The position numbers and the translations under genes were made by a program. This document shows, piece after piece, positions 6,899-15,624 of a stretch of DNA of 56,339 nt. The stretch is from NCBI RefSeq assembly GCF_022808615.1, contig NZ_JAKZKS010000024.1, positions 1-56,339 on the forward strand. The letters are read 5' to 3'. Position 1 is the stretch's first letter; each line of letters opens with the position of its first letter. The notes below the pieces were generated by a model that did not search any database, had not been told where the DNA came from, and was given only the letters and a program-made list of their open reading frames with translations. The DNA is from Bacillus sp. FJAT-47783. Its GTDB lineage: Bacteria > Bacillota > Bacilli > Bacillales > Aeribacillaceae.

Positions 6899-7531
6899 AT
6901 GTGGATCGACATTTCACAAGTACTACACAATCAAATGGCCCACTGGCCTGGAGACACACCGTTTACGTATGAAGTGGCTTTTTCAAAAGCGGACACCGGC
7001 TCTGTCAATATCGGGAAAATCACAACAAGCTTGCATACCGGTACACATGTTGATGCACCGTTTCATTTTGATGACAACGGGGAAAAAATTATTGATTTAG
7101 ATGTGAATGGATTTATTGGAAAAGCGATGATGATTGATGTTTCAAACTTTGAAGCCATTGGACCGGATCAATTAAAACATGTGCCCTTTAATGGGGCAGA
7201 ACGGTTATTGCTAAGAACAACGTTACAACCAGTTCCAAACACATTTCCAAAGAAAGTACCACACTTACTGCCTGATCTCGCACCGTTTTTACAAGAGCAA
7301 GGCATTAAGCTGCTCGGTGTTGACATCCCTTCTGTTGATCCATTGGATAGTAAAGACATGGAAACACACCATGCCCTTCATAAGCATGGAATCGTTATAG
7401 TAGAAAACCTCGTTTTACACCACATTGAACCGGGAAGCTATGAATTCATTGCTCTTCCTCTTGCCATTCAAGGAGCAGATGGAAGTCCCGTTCGAGCTGT
7501 TGTAAGACGAATAGATGATAAAAGCCAATAA
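6899..7531 (+). CDS. kynB: Kynurenine formamidase (arylformamidase, cyclase family)
   Basis: A 210-aa metal-dependent hydrolase converting N-formylkynurenine to kynurenine and formate. The metal-binding signature HTGTHVDAPFHF (about residues 46-57) is complete, and the C-terminal EPGSYEFIALPL region matches the KynB branch of the cyclase family. It begins two bases after kynU and is probably translated from the same transcript. Length is as expected for bacterial KynB. Confidence 0.95.
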   Translation: MWIDISQVLHNQMAHWPGDTPFTYEVAFSKADTGSVNIGKITTSLHTGTHVDAPFHFDDNGEKIIDLDVNGFIGKAMMIDVSNFEAIGPDQLKHVPFNGAERLLLRTTLQPVPNTFPKKVPHLLPDLAPFLQEQGIKLLGVDIPSVDPLDSKDMETHHALHKHGIVIVENLVLHHIEPGSYEFIALPLAIQGADGSPVRAVVRRIDDKSQ

Positions 7532-7557
7532 ACTTAAATTGAAATGGAGGATCAATA

Positions 7558-8400
7558 ATGAGTAAGCATCTTTCAGAAATGGAAAAAGAGAGCGGTATTC
7601 AAACAGATTTTAAAAATCGAATGACATACGGTGAATATTTAAGTTTAGACAAAATTTTATCCGGACAAAATCGGCTTTCCGACCACCATGATGAAATGTT
7701 ATTTATTATCATTCATCAAGTGAGCGAGCTATGGATGAAACAAATTCTCCATGAATTACGTGAAGCGATTCAACGAATTGAAAAAGATGACTTGGATCCT
7801 GCCTTTAAAATGCTTGCCCGTGTATCCAAAATTCAGTCGCAAATTATTTCAGCTTGGGACGTTCTGTCAACCCTTACTCCTTCTGAATATATGGAGTTCC
7901 GTGATAAACTCGGTCAAGCATCAGGATTCCAATCGTATCAATATCGCATGATTGAATTCGCTTTAGGGTATAAATCCGAGCATGTCCTTAAAATTTATGA
8001 AAAGGACGCAAAGCTGTTAAAAGAGTTACAAAAAGCATATGAAGCACCAAGCATTTACGATGTTGCGATCAAACAACTGGCAAAAGCAGGTTTTGACATT
8101 CCAAAAGAGTTCATCGAGCGAGATTACACGAAGCCTTATAAAGGTCACCCATCGATTGAATCAGCGTGGCTTAGCGTGTATAAAGATGTAGAGAAATATT
8201 GGAGCTTGTATCAACTTGCCGAAAAGCTAATCGATATCGAAGATTGGATTCAACAATGGCGCTTCCGTCATATGAAAACGGTTGAACGTATTATTGGACA
8301 CAAAATGGGAACAGGTGGATCTTCAGGCGTTACCTATTTAAAGAAGGTACTTGATCATAGTTTCTTCCCTGAATTATGGGACATTCGCACAAAATTGTGA
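7558..8400 (+). CDS. kynA: Tryptophan 2,3-dioxygenase
   Basis: A 280-aa haem enzyme that oxidises L-tryptophan to N-formylkynurenine, the first step of the pathway. The family signature is present: [31 protein letters not shown] and, near the end, [13 protein letters not shown] with the probable haem ligand His238. The GGTGGSSGV loop before the C terminus is typical. GGAGG precedes the ATG. The gene is last of the three although its reaction is first. The operon makes anthranilate from tryptophan; no anthranilate-degrading genes are nearby. Confidence 0.96.
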   Translation: MSKHLSEMEKESGIQTDFKNRMTYGEYLSLDKILSGQNRLSDHHDEMLFIIIHQVSELWMKQILHELREAIQRIEKDDLDPAFKMLARVSKIQSQIISAWDVLSTLTPSEYMEFRDKLGQASGFQSYQYRMIEFALGYKSEHVLKIYEKDAKLLKELQKAYEAPSIYDVAIKQLAKAGFDIPKEFIERDYTKPYKGHPSIESAWLSVYKDVEKYWSLYQLAEKLIDIEDWIQQWRFRHMKTVERIIGHKMGTGGSSGVTYLKKVLDHSFFPELWDIRTKL

Positions 8401-8459
8401 TATAGTTTGTAACTAGTTGTAGGAGACGATTTCTTTAAGGTAGCAACATGTCAATAAGA

Positions 8460-8503
8460 CAAGCTGTTTTGAAGTTGATTCTTAAAAACTTCCGAACAGC
8501 TTG
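8460..8503 (+). terminator. Stem-loop after kynA
   Basis: CAAGCTGTT (8460-8468) pairs with AACAGCTTG (8495-8503), with a further inner GAAGTT/AACTTC pairing. No T run follows, so it may be a weak terminator or an mRNA-stabilising end with partial read-through into the transporter gene. Confidence 0.45.
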
Positions 8504-8590
8504 GTTAAATAGAATTGTCGTTGGTTTTTCCGTATAGACTTTAACACTTTAACAAGTCTTCACTTTATTACAAAAACTTAGTAAAGGGGT

Positions 8591-9940
8591 TTGAAAGGAT
8601 TGGATGGGAGAAACGATCAGTGGTCCTCTAGAATTGGATTTATTCTTTCCTCAGCAGGTGCCGCCATTGGTCTCGGTGCCATTTGGAAGTTCCCTTATGT
8701 AACGGGTATGAGTGGTGGAGGTGCCTTTTTTCTTATCTTCATTGCCTTCACTTTATTAATCGGCCTGCCAATGCTCATTTCTGAGTTTATAATCGGACGA
8801 GGTGCCGGAAAAGAAGCGATTAGCGCTTATCAAAAATTAGCGCCGAATACACTTTGGGTATGGGTAGGACGACTCGGGGTCCTCGGATGCTTTTTACTCT
8901 TATCCTTTTATAGCGTTGTCGGCGGTTGGGTTCTTATTTATACTGGATTATCGATTCCCGGTATGATTATTCAGAACGGGGCTAGCTATCCAGATTTATT
9001 TGGAGCAATTACGTCTAGTCCATCCATTACATTTTTAGGATTATTCCTTTTTTTGCTAATTAATATTATCGTGTTATCTTTCGGGATTCAAAACGGAATT
9101 GAACGGGCAAACAAATACTTAATGCCGCTTTTATTTCTATTTTTTATCATTTTAGTCGTACGTTCACTCACATTAGACGGGGCGATGGAAGGTGTTCGCT
9201 TCTTCTTAACCCCAAGCTTTGAAAATATTACAAGTGAAGCGATTCTTTATGCACTTGGCCAGTCCTTTTTCGCTTTAGCTGTCGGTTTTTCATGTATGGT
9301 CACATATAGCTCCTATTTGAAAAAAGACGTCAGCATCCCGAAATCTGCCGGTTGGGTCGTATTTATGAACATCTTCGTTTCACTACTTGCTGGTCTAGCC
9401 ATTTTCCCAGCTGTCTTCTCGTTTGGGCTTGAACCAGCTGAAGGACCTGGACTTTTATTTATTGTACTTCCAACTGTATTTAGTCAAATGCCGTTCGGTG
9501 AATTGTTTTTAAGCTTGTTTTTACTATTATTCTTATTTGCAACCTTGACAAGTGCGTTTAGTTTACTCGAAATTATCGTTTCTGCTTTTACAGCAGATGG
9601 GAAGCGATCGCGTCCGAAAGTTACTTGGACATCCGGTCTTGTCGTGTTTATCGCTGGAATACCGGCTGCACTTTCCTTTAGTACACTTGCAAACTTTCAG
9701 CTATTCGATAAAACCGTCTTTGACTTAACAGACTATTTAGTTAGTAATCTACTCCTTCCAATTGGTAGTATTTTAATCGCTCTTTTCATTGTTCACAAAA
9801 TGGATAGGGAGCTTGTAAAACAAGAATTTTCACTTGCAGGTAATCTAAATCCAACCTTTTACGCAGTGTGGAGATGGCTGATGAAATGGCTTGTGCCAAT
9901 CAGTATTGTCATTGTTTTTATCAATTTAATCACGAACTAG
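8591..9940 (+). CDS. Neurotransmitter:sodium symporter family transporter, probable tryptophan uptake
   Basis: A membrane protein of about 449 aa with about eleven hydrophobic segments. The first has the NSS signature GAAIGLGAIWKFPYVTGMSG, which in LeuT holds sodium and the substrate backbone. NSS proteins import amino acids with sodium; TnaT, a bacterial member, carries tryptophan. Placement 190 bp behind kynUBA suggests it feeds the pathway (inference). The start is uncertain: TTG 8591 is only two bases from AAAGGGG, while TTG 8600 has better spacing to the same site, so the protein may begin three residues later. A terminator follows. Confidence 0.88.
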   Translation: MKGLDGRNDQWSSRIGFILSSAGAAIGLGAIWKFPYVTGMSGGGAFFLIFIAFTLLIGLPMLISEFIIGRGAGKEAISAYQKLAPNTLWVWVGRLGVLGCFLLLSFYSVVGGWVLIYTGLSIPGMIIQNGASYPDLFGAITSSPSITFLGLFLFLLINIIVLSFGIQNGIERANKYLMPLLFLFFIILVVRSLTLDGAMEGVRFFLTPSFENITSEAILYALGQSFFALAVGFSCMVTYSSYLKKDVSIPKSAGWVVFMNIFVSLLAGLAIFPAVFSFGLEPAEGPGLLFIVLPTVFSQMPFGELFLSLFLLLFLFATLTSAFSLLEIIVSAFTADGKRSRPKVTWTSGLVVFIAGIPAALSFSTLANFQLFDKTVFDLTDYLVSNLLLPIGSILIALFIVHKMDRELVKQEFSLAGNLNPTFYAVWRWLMKWLVPISIVIVFINLITN

Positions 9941-9946
9941 GTTTTT

Positions 9947-9974
9947 AGGGCCAGCGAAATGCTGCCCTTTTTCT
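9947..9974 (+). terminator. Intrinsic terminator after the NSS transporter gene
   Basis: AGGGCCAGC and GCTGCCCT pair with a single bulged base across GAAAT, followed by TTTTTC. Confidence 0.8.
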
Positions 9975-10055
9975 TTTGCATAATGTATAATGCTTCCAGC
10001 TCTAATCTCAATCGTGATAGAATAATCCTAAAAAAACATAAAGGGGAGAATATGA

Positions 10056-10766
10056 ATGGCCGATTTAACGGATTGGAAAAATGGTGCTCGCGGGCGCAAA
10101 TTTATAACTTCTTTTAGCGGAGGAAAGGATAGTGTCTTAGCTTTATATAAAGCAGCAAAGGTTGGAGAAGCAGTTGGATTGATTGTTATGCTAGAAGAAG
10201 AAGGAAAACGTTCCAGATCCCACGGAATGCCTCCGGAGCTTATACGTGCCCAAGCTAAATCTATAGGTTTACCCGTATATACTGCAGCTGCAAGTTGGAC
10301 AGATTATGAAAAAGTATTTATGCAACTTCTAGAAAAAGCAAAAAATCAAGGAGCAGAAGTGTTAGTAACTGGTGACCTCGATATGCCTGCTCATGGCTGT
10401 TGGCATGAAAAAGTTACGAAGAATGCTGGATTAAAGCTTGGGATGCCTTTATGGGAAATGAATCATCGTGAAACTGTTGAAGAGTTCATAAATCTAGGAT
10501 TTGTCACGTTAATTGTAACTGTTAATTTATCATTAGGAATGCGAGAAGACGATTTAGGGCGAACGTTAACGCATGAATACGTAAAGGAGCTTGAAGCTCG
10601 AGGTATTGACCCATGCGGAGAAGGTGGAGAATTCCATACAACAGTCATAGATGGGCCGATTTTTAAACATCCAATTCCAATTCGTAAACGAGAGATTATT
10701 AAGGACGGGGAATATGCTTTTTTGCCTTTGGAGTTAGATCAGATGTCTGATATGGTTACATTATAA
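10056..10766 (+). CDS. Dph6-related ATP pyrophosphatase (adenine nucleotide alpha-hydrolase fold)
   Basis: A 236-aa protein with the PP-loop SFSGGKDSVLALYKA (residues 20-34) that binds ATP and releases pyrophosphate, and the family-specific CGEGGEFHT motif near residue 190. The archaeal and eukaryotic relative Dph6 amidates diphthine on EF-2; bacteria lack diphthamide, so the bacterial substrate is unknown. It has its own AAGGGGAG ribosome binding site and is separated from the transporter by a terminator, so it is probably a single-gene unit. Confidence 0.85.
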   Translation: MADLTDWKNGARGRKFITSFSGGKDSVLALYKAAKVGEAVGLIVMLEEEGKRSRSHGMPPELIRAQAKSIGLPVYTAAASWTDYEKVFMQLLEKAKNQGAEVLVTGDLDMPAHGCWHEKVTKNAGLKLGMPLWEMNHRETVEEFINLGFVTLIVTVNLSLGMREDDLGRTLTHEYVKELEARGIDPCGEGGEFHTTVIDGPIFKHPIPIRKREIIKDGEYAFLPLELDQMSDMVTL

Positions 10767-10788
10767 GTACCAAAAATACAGTTTCCAC

Positions 10789-11034
10789 CTAGGAATACAG
10801 GATCTCGTCCCTAAATTTGCAGGTTATGTCTGTTGTTGGGCTCTTCAGCCTATTTGCAACTAAAAAACGGAGACACAATATAATGATTATTAAGGCCAAG
10901 ATTACAAAAAGGGGCATCCAAGGTCGTATATCACATGAAAATTGATTCACACGACAACCAAAAACGGAGACACTTAAAGATTGTGAATTTTTTATTAGCA
11001 CACTTAAGTCGACTTTATATGGAGAGACGAGCAT
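10789..11034 (-). CDS. Doubtful small membrane protein (81 codons)
   Basis: A minus-strand frame with one strongly hydrophobic segment (MPLFVILALIIIILCLRFLV) in its second half. No convincing ribosome binding site precedes the ATG at 11034. The phrase AAAACGGAGACAC occurs twice within the region, which suggests a duplication or a decayed element. I cannot name a family; it may not be translated. Apart from the hairpin at 11097-11123, nothing else is visible between 10,767 and 11,237. Confidence 0.2.
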   Translation of the reverse strand: MLVSPYKVDLSVLIKNSQSLSVSVFGCRVNQFSCDIRPWMPLFVILALIIIILCLRFLVANRLKSPTTDITCKFRDEILYS

Positions 11035-11091
11035 GATACCTTTGTTAGGTGCGAAACCCTTAATTCTTATTCCGTTATCTGTATCTATTTT

Positions 11092-11123
11092 AAAAAGACA
11101 CCATCTTATTCAAGAATGGTGTC
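11092..11123 (-). terminator. Terminator of the mcrBC operon
   Basis: GACACCAT (11097-11104) pairs with ATGGTGTC (11116-11123). Read on the minus strand the stem is followed by TTTTTAAAA, the expected layout for termination downstream of mcrC. Confidence 0.75.
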
Positions 11124-11237
11124 CACAATCATTGCAAGCTGGTCCATCACTATTAAAAAATGGGGCTAATACTTTTTCACACTGGTAGGCAATCCTAGAG
11201 TAGCATTAATGTATCTGACAAAGTGTATTTAAGTACT

Positions 11238-12458
11238 TCACTCTAAAAGTATTACTAAATCATCCATTGTTTCTCTCAAACTACTTAATCTAACTGTAAA
11301 AATTTCAATATATTTCTCCTGCTTAGGCACTTGCCATTTTGGGAAATGAGCCTCCTCTGTTTTTGGATAAAGGAGCACACATTTGTCCGAAGCTTCGTAG
11401 GAGGTTATATAGGCATACATTTGATATAAGTCGCTTTGTTGGTATTGGAGTCGACCTTTATGAATGATGCTTTTCCATTTTGTGTCGACAATCATTTGAG
11501 CTCCCTTTCTTGTAATCACAAAGTCGGGCTTCAGCTTAATGTTTTCCTGACCGGAATGGACATTTATAAGTAGTCTCTTTTTATCATGCTGTGTTTGAAC
11601 TTCTATATCTCTTCCATGTGCAACAAAACGGAATGCAGATTCGATATAATATTCAAAAAGCTGATTCATTTCAAACAGTAAGGAAAAGCTTTTTTGGTTG
11701 CTGAATTTAGACGTCATCATATCATTCGATAAAATCATCTTCGCAAGGTTAAATACTTGCTCAAAGCGACGATTTTGCCGATGGAATGTTACGTTGTCCA
11801 ATTGATTTTTTTGAATCTGTACGTCTGTTACATGTTGAAAAGTATCCATTAAATAAAGTGTTTCCGTCTTTAATGAACCTTTTGTTAAGTATGGTAACAT
11901 CACTTTTAATGCTCTTTTTAAAATTTGATTCAATAACACATCCTCTTGGAGCTCATCAAATTCACAATAAGCCTTTACCGGTTGAAAGGCATTCCGCTTA
12001 ACATGTTCATCCAATAGAAATCGACCTTTAAGTGTTAAACTGTTTTCTTGCTTCAGTTTATACTCCTTAAAAACTCCTCGTCTAACTTCTTTTAATAAGA
12101 GTTGAATATAAACTTGTGCAAAGATGTGCAGCAAATCTGCTTTTGCCAGCTCGCTTAAGGTTGATTCATTGAGTGAAACAGGGAGATTTTTTGTTACATT
12201 TAACATGTTCAAGAGAGCTTCTCGATTGTTTTCTTCGCTCGTCTGATCGATTGATAGTTTAGGCAAAATTTCAATTCTCACTGTAGAAAGTTGAATCACT
12301 CCGACTAGATTAATCCAGCGAATTTTTCCATACCCGATTTCAACAAAAGACATATATCTTCCTTGTATATAAAGGAGAATTTCGTCCCATTCTGTTTGAT
12401 TAATATGTTCTCCAAGATGTAGCCAATCGTAAGCTTCACGAATGGTAATGGTTTTCAT
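11238..12458 (-). CDS. mcrC: McrC-family restriction endonuclease subunit
   Basis: A 406-aa protein of the McrC family. The N-terminal two thirds is the McrC-specific region (a GRFLLDEHVKRN-type segment near residue 150). The C-terminal nuclease has a PD-(D/E)xK core: KPDFVI near residue 309 and VDTKWK near residue 323. McrC associates with McrB hexamers and cuts DNA carrying modified cytosines between two sites. The ATG overlaps the mcrB stop by one base (TAATG), so the two are translationally coupled. Confidence 0.92.
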   Translation of the reverse strand: MKTITIREAYDWLHLGEHINQTEWDEILLYIQGRYMSFVEIGYGKIRWINLVGVIQLSTVRIEILPKLSIDQTSEENNREALLNMLNVTKNLPVSLNESTLSELAKADLLHIFAQVYIQLLLKEVRRGVFKEYKLKQENSLTLKGRFLLDEHVKRNAFQPVKAYCEFDELQEDVLLNQILKRALKVMLPYLTKGSLKTETLYLMDTFQHVTDVQIQKNQLDNVTFHRQNRRFEQVFNLAKMILSNDMMTSKFSNQKSFSLLFEMNQLFEYYIESAFRFVAHGRDIEVQTQHDKKRLLINVHSGQENIKLKPDFVITRKGAQMIVDTKWKSIIHKGRLQYQQSDLYQMYAYITSYEASDKCVLLYPKTEEAHFPKWQVPKQEKYIEIFTVRLSSLRETMDDLVILLE

Positions 12459-14662
12459 TATTCATAAATCCTTTGTACATCTTGAAGTTTAATGTTTTTT
12501 TTCAATCGATATTTTATTGGGAGATCCGTAAGCACCGATGAATCTTTAAATAGACCATTTAAACTAATTTCTTCACGGTATAAGATGCAGGCTTCCTCTT
12601 CTGAGTTGCCAATTCCTCCAAGTACAAGCCCAATTTTTTCCCAATCATCATAAAAATATTCTTGGAGTAAAGGTACGATCTTATTTAAAAGAATGGTATA
12701 TACATCTTCTTCAGTTTCTGCATTCATAAAGTATGCATGTCCGATTGTATGATCACGATCATACAACACTTCAATTCGCTTATTGATTTTATCTAAAAGG
12801 CTCGGTAAATCAATGTTTTCGATTGGTTGCAGAAGGGATGGTTTTGGCATCATTTCTTCAAATACGAATCTACGTCTTAAAGCAGTATCTAATAGTGAGA
12901 TAGAGCGATCCGCCGTATTCATTGTTCCGATAATATAGAGATTTGGCGGAAGAGAGAAGATTTCCTTGGAATAAGGCAATTGAAGCCTGATTTCATTTTC
13001 GGTTGTTAGCCGTTTGTCATCTTCAAGCAAAGTAATTAATTCTCCGAATACTTTTGACATATTTGCTCGATTAATTTCATCAATGACAACGACATAACGA
13101 GGAGCCTTAGAGAAATCAAAGGCATCCTTTTCAGTTAAAGCCTTTAACACTTCTTTCTTTTTGTCTATGTAGCGATCAGCATGTATCTTTTGTTTAATTC
13201 CTTGGTACATGGCATTGATTGCAATTCGTTTCAATGCTCCGTCTTTCGGTTTGAAGCCGCCTTTACCATCTGACCTCAGTCCTTCTATGAAGTCTTCATA
13301 GGAAAAGCTTTGATGGAACGTAACGAACTGAACTTGCCCCTGTTTTTGCAATTCCTTGTAATGCTTTTTCACATCAATTTCTTCTTGGGTACTTTCAATG
13401 ATTTCAACGACATGTTTAGCTATACTGTAGGTTTTTCCTGTTCCTGGTGGTCCATAGTAAATAACATTTAAAGGTCGTTGATGGTCATTTATTGAAATAA
13501 GTTTTGGTTCAGGTTGCCCTGCTCCCACTTCCGGCTTCAGTTTATTAAATATTACTTTAATATAACTTTTCTTTTTGATTTCATGGATATGATTGCGAAA
13601 CCCCCCATATCCTGGAATGATCCTTTTCTCCTGATCTACCCATTCAACAGGTACAGTATGACCTAAAATTTCATCATACTCATATCCATCGACAGCCCTT
13701 CTTTTTAGTTTGCCAATTGCATCAATTCGTAATATGTATTTTAAGCTGCCATCATCTTGACGTTCTGAATAGGTTGTTTTTATTCCGACCACATCACCTT
13801 TTTCCATTTTTAAAAAGGATACAAGTGCTTCTTTCTCTTTTTCATCCTTCACTTCTTCTAAAATATCATTTAAATCATTGCTTGCAATATTGCTGGATAG
13901 GTCTCTATTAACAACCGGTAATGAAATGATTCCCTTTTTTAAAAAAGAAGATAAATAGCTTCGATTTTCATACTGATATTCAACTAGCCAATGGCTTGTT
14001 TGACCGGCAAGGCCATAACGGTTCCAGATAAATTCACTTAGCTTCACATAATGCCAATCCTTAAATGGTTCAAGCTCTCTCAGTTTTTTATATTCTAAAT
14101 GTTGCAATAAAATATAATTCTTCGGCCGTTGATTAAGCAGTTCACTTGGAAGTTCTAAATCATTTCCTAATGGGTCTAATACTTTCCTGGCATAAACATT
14201 GAAAAACTGTTCAGGATAGTAAATGTTTAAGATTTTTAACATCACCATCGGCCACACTATTAATTGCTCAATTGAAATTTCTTCTATTTTCCCTTCAGCC
14301 GCAAGTCGTAAATTCATGACGATTTGATCTCGCAATTTATGAAATTCGCTTTGAAGCTCTTCCCCAAATATGCTTTTCTTTTTGGAAGCTGCACCCATGC
14401 AATATTCTCCGCTACCGCTCCGATAGATCCCGAACTTTGAGGCGTTTCCTCCACCTATACCACCGAGAATTTCTTTATGCTCTAACCAATAAATGAATGA
14501 ATCTCTTGTTGACGTATCAGCATACTCTTCAATGGTCATTTCTGGTAATGACTCGATAGGGAACCGTTTAATAAATTGTTGACGTTTTTCTTCAGAATCT
14601 CTTATATATTCTTCATCTAGTGTATACTTTTTTGCAGCTTCTATAAGTGTTTCTAATGACAT
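12458..14662 (-). CDS. mcrB: McrB-family AAA+ GTPase of a McrBC-type restriction system
   Basis: A 734-aa protein. The C-terminal AAA+ domain has Walker A GPPGTGKT (about residue 402), Walker B VVVIDEINRAN (about 524) and the McrB-type MNTADRSI motif (about 580) associated with GTP use. The N-terminal 380 residues differ from E. coli McrB and should hold the DNA-recognition part; a beta-rich segment around GDVVGIKTTY...LGHTVPVEW may be the modified-base or substrate sensor (inference). ATG 14662 is chosen because AAGGTG lies just upstream; ATG 14677 has no site. Confidence 0.92.
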   Translation of the reverse strand: MSLETLIEAAKKYTLDEEYIRDSEEKRQQFIKRFPIESLPEMTIEEYADTSTRDSFIYWLEHKEILGGIGGGNASKFGIYRSGSGEYCMGAASKKKSIFGEELQSEFHKLRDQIVMNLRLAAEGKIEEISIEQLIVWPMVMLKILNIYYPEQFFNVYARKVLDPLGNDLELPSELLNQRPKNYILLQHLEYKKLRELEPFKDWHYVKLSEFIWNRYGLAGQTSHWLVEYQYENRSYLSSFLKKGIISLPVVNRDLSSNIASNDLNDILEEVKDEKEKEALVSFLKMEKGDVVGIKTTYSERQDDGSLKYILRIDAIGKLKRRAVDGYEYDEILGHTVPVEWVDQEKRIIPGYGGFRNHIHEIKKKSYIKVIFNKLKPEVGAGQPEPKLISINDHQRPLNVIYYGPPGTGKTYSIAKHVVEIIESTQEEIDVKKHYKELQKQGQVQFVTFHQSFSYEDFIEGLRSDGKGGFKPKDGALKRIAINAMYQGIKQKIHADRYIDKKKEVLKALTEKDAFDFSKAPRYVVVIDEINRANMSKVFGELITLLEDDKRLTTENEIRLQLPYSKEIFSLPPNLYIIGTMNTADRSISLLDTALRRRFVFEEMMPKPSLLQPIENIDLPSLLDKINKRIEVLYDRDHTIGHAYFMNAETEEDVYTILLNKIVPLLQEYFYDDWEKIGLVLGGIGNSEEEACILYREEISLNGLFKDSSVLTDLPIKYRLKKNIKLQDVQRIYE

Positions 14663-14765
14663 CTTTTCACCTTCCATTCTTCATTTTTTACTTTCACATT
14701 TTTATTCTTTTGTACTACTTTATAAGTTTATGTAAAAATGAAATATCACTTCTTTTTTATTATTA

Positions 14766-14795
14766 GGCTCTGTTAAACTTTAATGTTGATTTTTA
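14766..14795. repeat. Possible IS end (GGCTCTGTTAAA type)
   Basis: GGCTCTGTTAAACTTTAATG resembles terminal sequences of IS1595/ISXO2-type elements. A decayed transposase of that type lies at 15340-17250 in the matching orientation, so this may be its outer end. This rests on remembered pattern only; the opposite end was not found. Confidence 0.3.
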
Positions 14796-14806
14796 ACAAT
14801 ATTTTA

Positions 14807-14834
14807 GGGAAACCCATTAAGAGTAAGGTTTCCC
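14807..14834 (-). terminator. Stem-loop downstream of the 154-aa gene
   Basis: GGGAAACC (14807-14814) pairs perfectly with GGTTTCCC (14827-14834), just beyond the stop of the minus-strand gene at 14857. The T run is weak. Confidence 0.5.
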
Positions 14835-14856
14835 AATTCCTTTTAAAGTGCAACTA

Positions 14857-15321
14857 TTAATATTTAACAATAGTTGTCACTCCAAATTCTGTTAAATATT
14901 TTTTATGACTCAACTCTTCTACCCATTTTTTAGGGTTTAACTGATAAGTTCCATATTTATTTTGATAAGTTAAACTTTCAACGTTAATAAAAATTGGTTT
15001 GGGGGCTTCCATCAATCTTCTCTGGTAATAGTCAAAGTCGTGTTGATTAGGAATGTATAATAGTTCCAATACATCTCCTGTTTCCATATATTTTTCAAGA
15101 TATAATAAGAATAATTTATTACCAGCACCAGAAATTTCATAAATGTATGGCATTGTAAAGAGTCCCGCTACATATTTCCTCCATCCAAATGTATCAACTT
15201 CATTTACCCATAACCTAATAAAGTCTTCCATTCGTTCAAAGACAGTGCGATTGTTATAGTCTTCAATTTCATCAGGTATTATAAAAGGTTTGGATGAGGC
15301 TAAAAATGTAATTTCAGACAT
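14857..15321 (-). CDS. Hypothetical cytosolic protein (154 aa), possible IS passenger gene
   Basis: The product was not recognised. It starts MSEITFLASSKPFIIPDEIE and ends YLTEFGVTTIVKY; it is globular with many aromatic residues, and no membrane segment, zinc motif or catalytic signature is visible. ATG 15321 has a perfect AGGAGG six bases upstream. It starts only 19 bases after the stop of the IS1595-type transposase remnant, and an IS-end-like sequence lies downstream at 14766, so it may have travelled as a passenger of that element (inference). An alternative is an ordinary gene beside which the element landed. Confidence 0.7.
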   Translation of the reverse strand: MSEITFLASSKPFIIPDEIEDYNNRTVFERMEDFIRLWVNEVDTFGWRKYVAGLFTMPYIYEISGAGNKLFLLYLEKYMETGDVLELLYIPNQHDFDYYQRRLMEAPKPIFINVESLTYQNKYGTYQLNPKKWVEELSHKKYLTEFGVTTIVKY

Positions 15322-15339
15322 AAGCAACCTCCTATTCAA

Positions 15340-15402
15340 TTACAATAAGTTAAATTTTGACATGCACAAACTATCATAAGTATCCTTCATTTCAAATTGC
15401 AT
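15340..15402 (-). pseudogene. C-terminal fragment of the IS1595/ISXO2-type transposase
   Basis: Minus-strand codons read MQFEMKDTYDSLCMSKFNLL before a TAA at 15340-15342. When the IS3 element and one copy of its CAT target duplication are removed, this fragment joins in frame to the larger transposase remnant at 16936-17250 (DAWRAYM then QFEMKD). Full-length relatives have about 90 further residues between these parts, so the gene seems to have had an internal deletion before the IS3 element entered. Confidence 0.55.
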
Positions 15403-15624
15403 ACGTCGGATTAACCCCCGTATTTTGGACAATATTTCTCTTAATCTAGCTTTTTCTTAAAAATACGTTAAATTTCTTTTCCTTTTGTCCTTTTTCATAG
15501 TTTAGCCATTTCTTCCATTCCATCAAGGGTAAAGGCTTCGCCCGACTATCGTCGCCCTTGATTCCACTCCAGAAATAGCTTTTTACCTTTTCGGGACAAA
15601 AAGGAAGAAAAAATAGAAGGGGGG

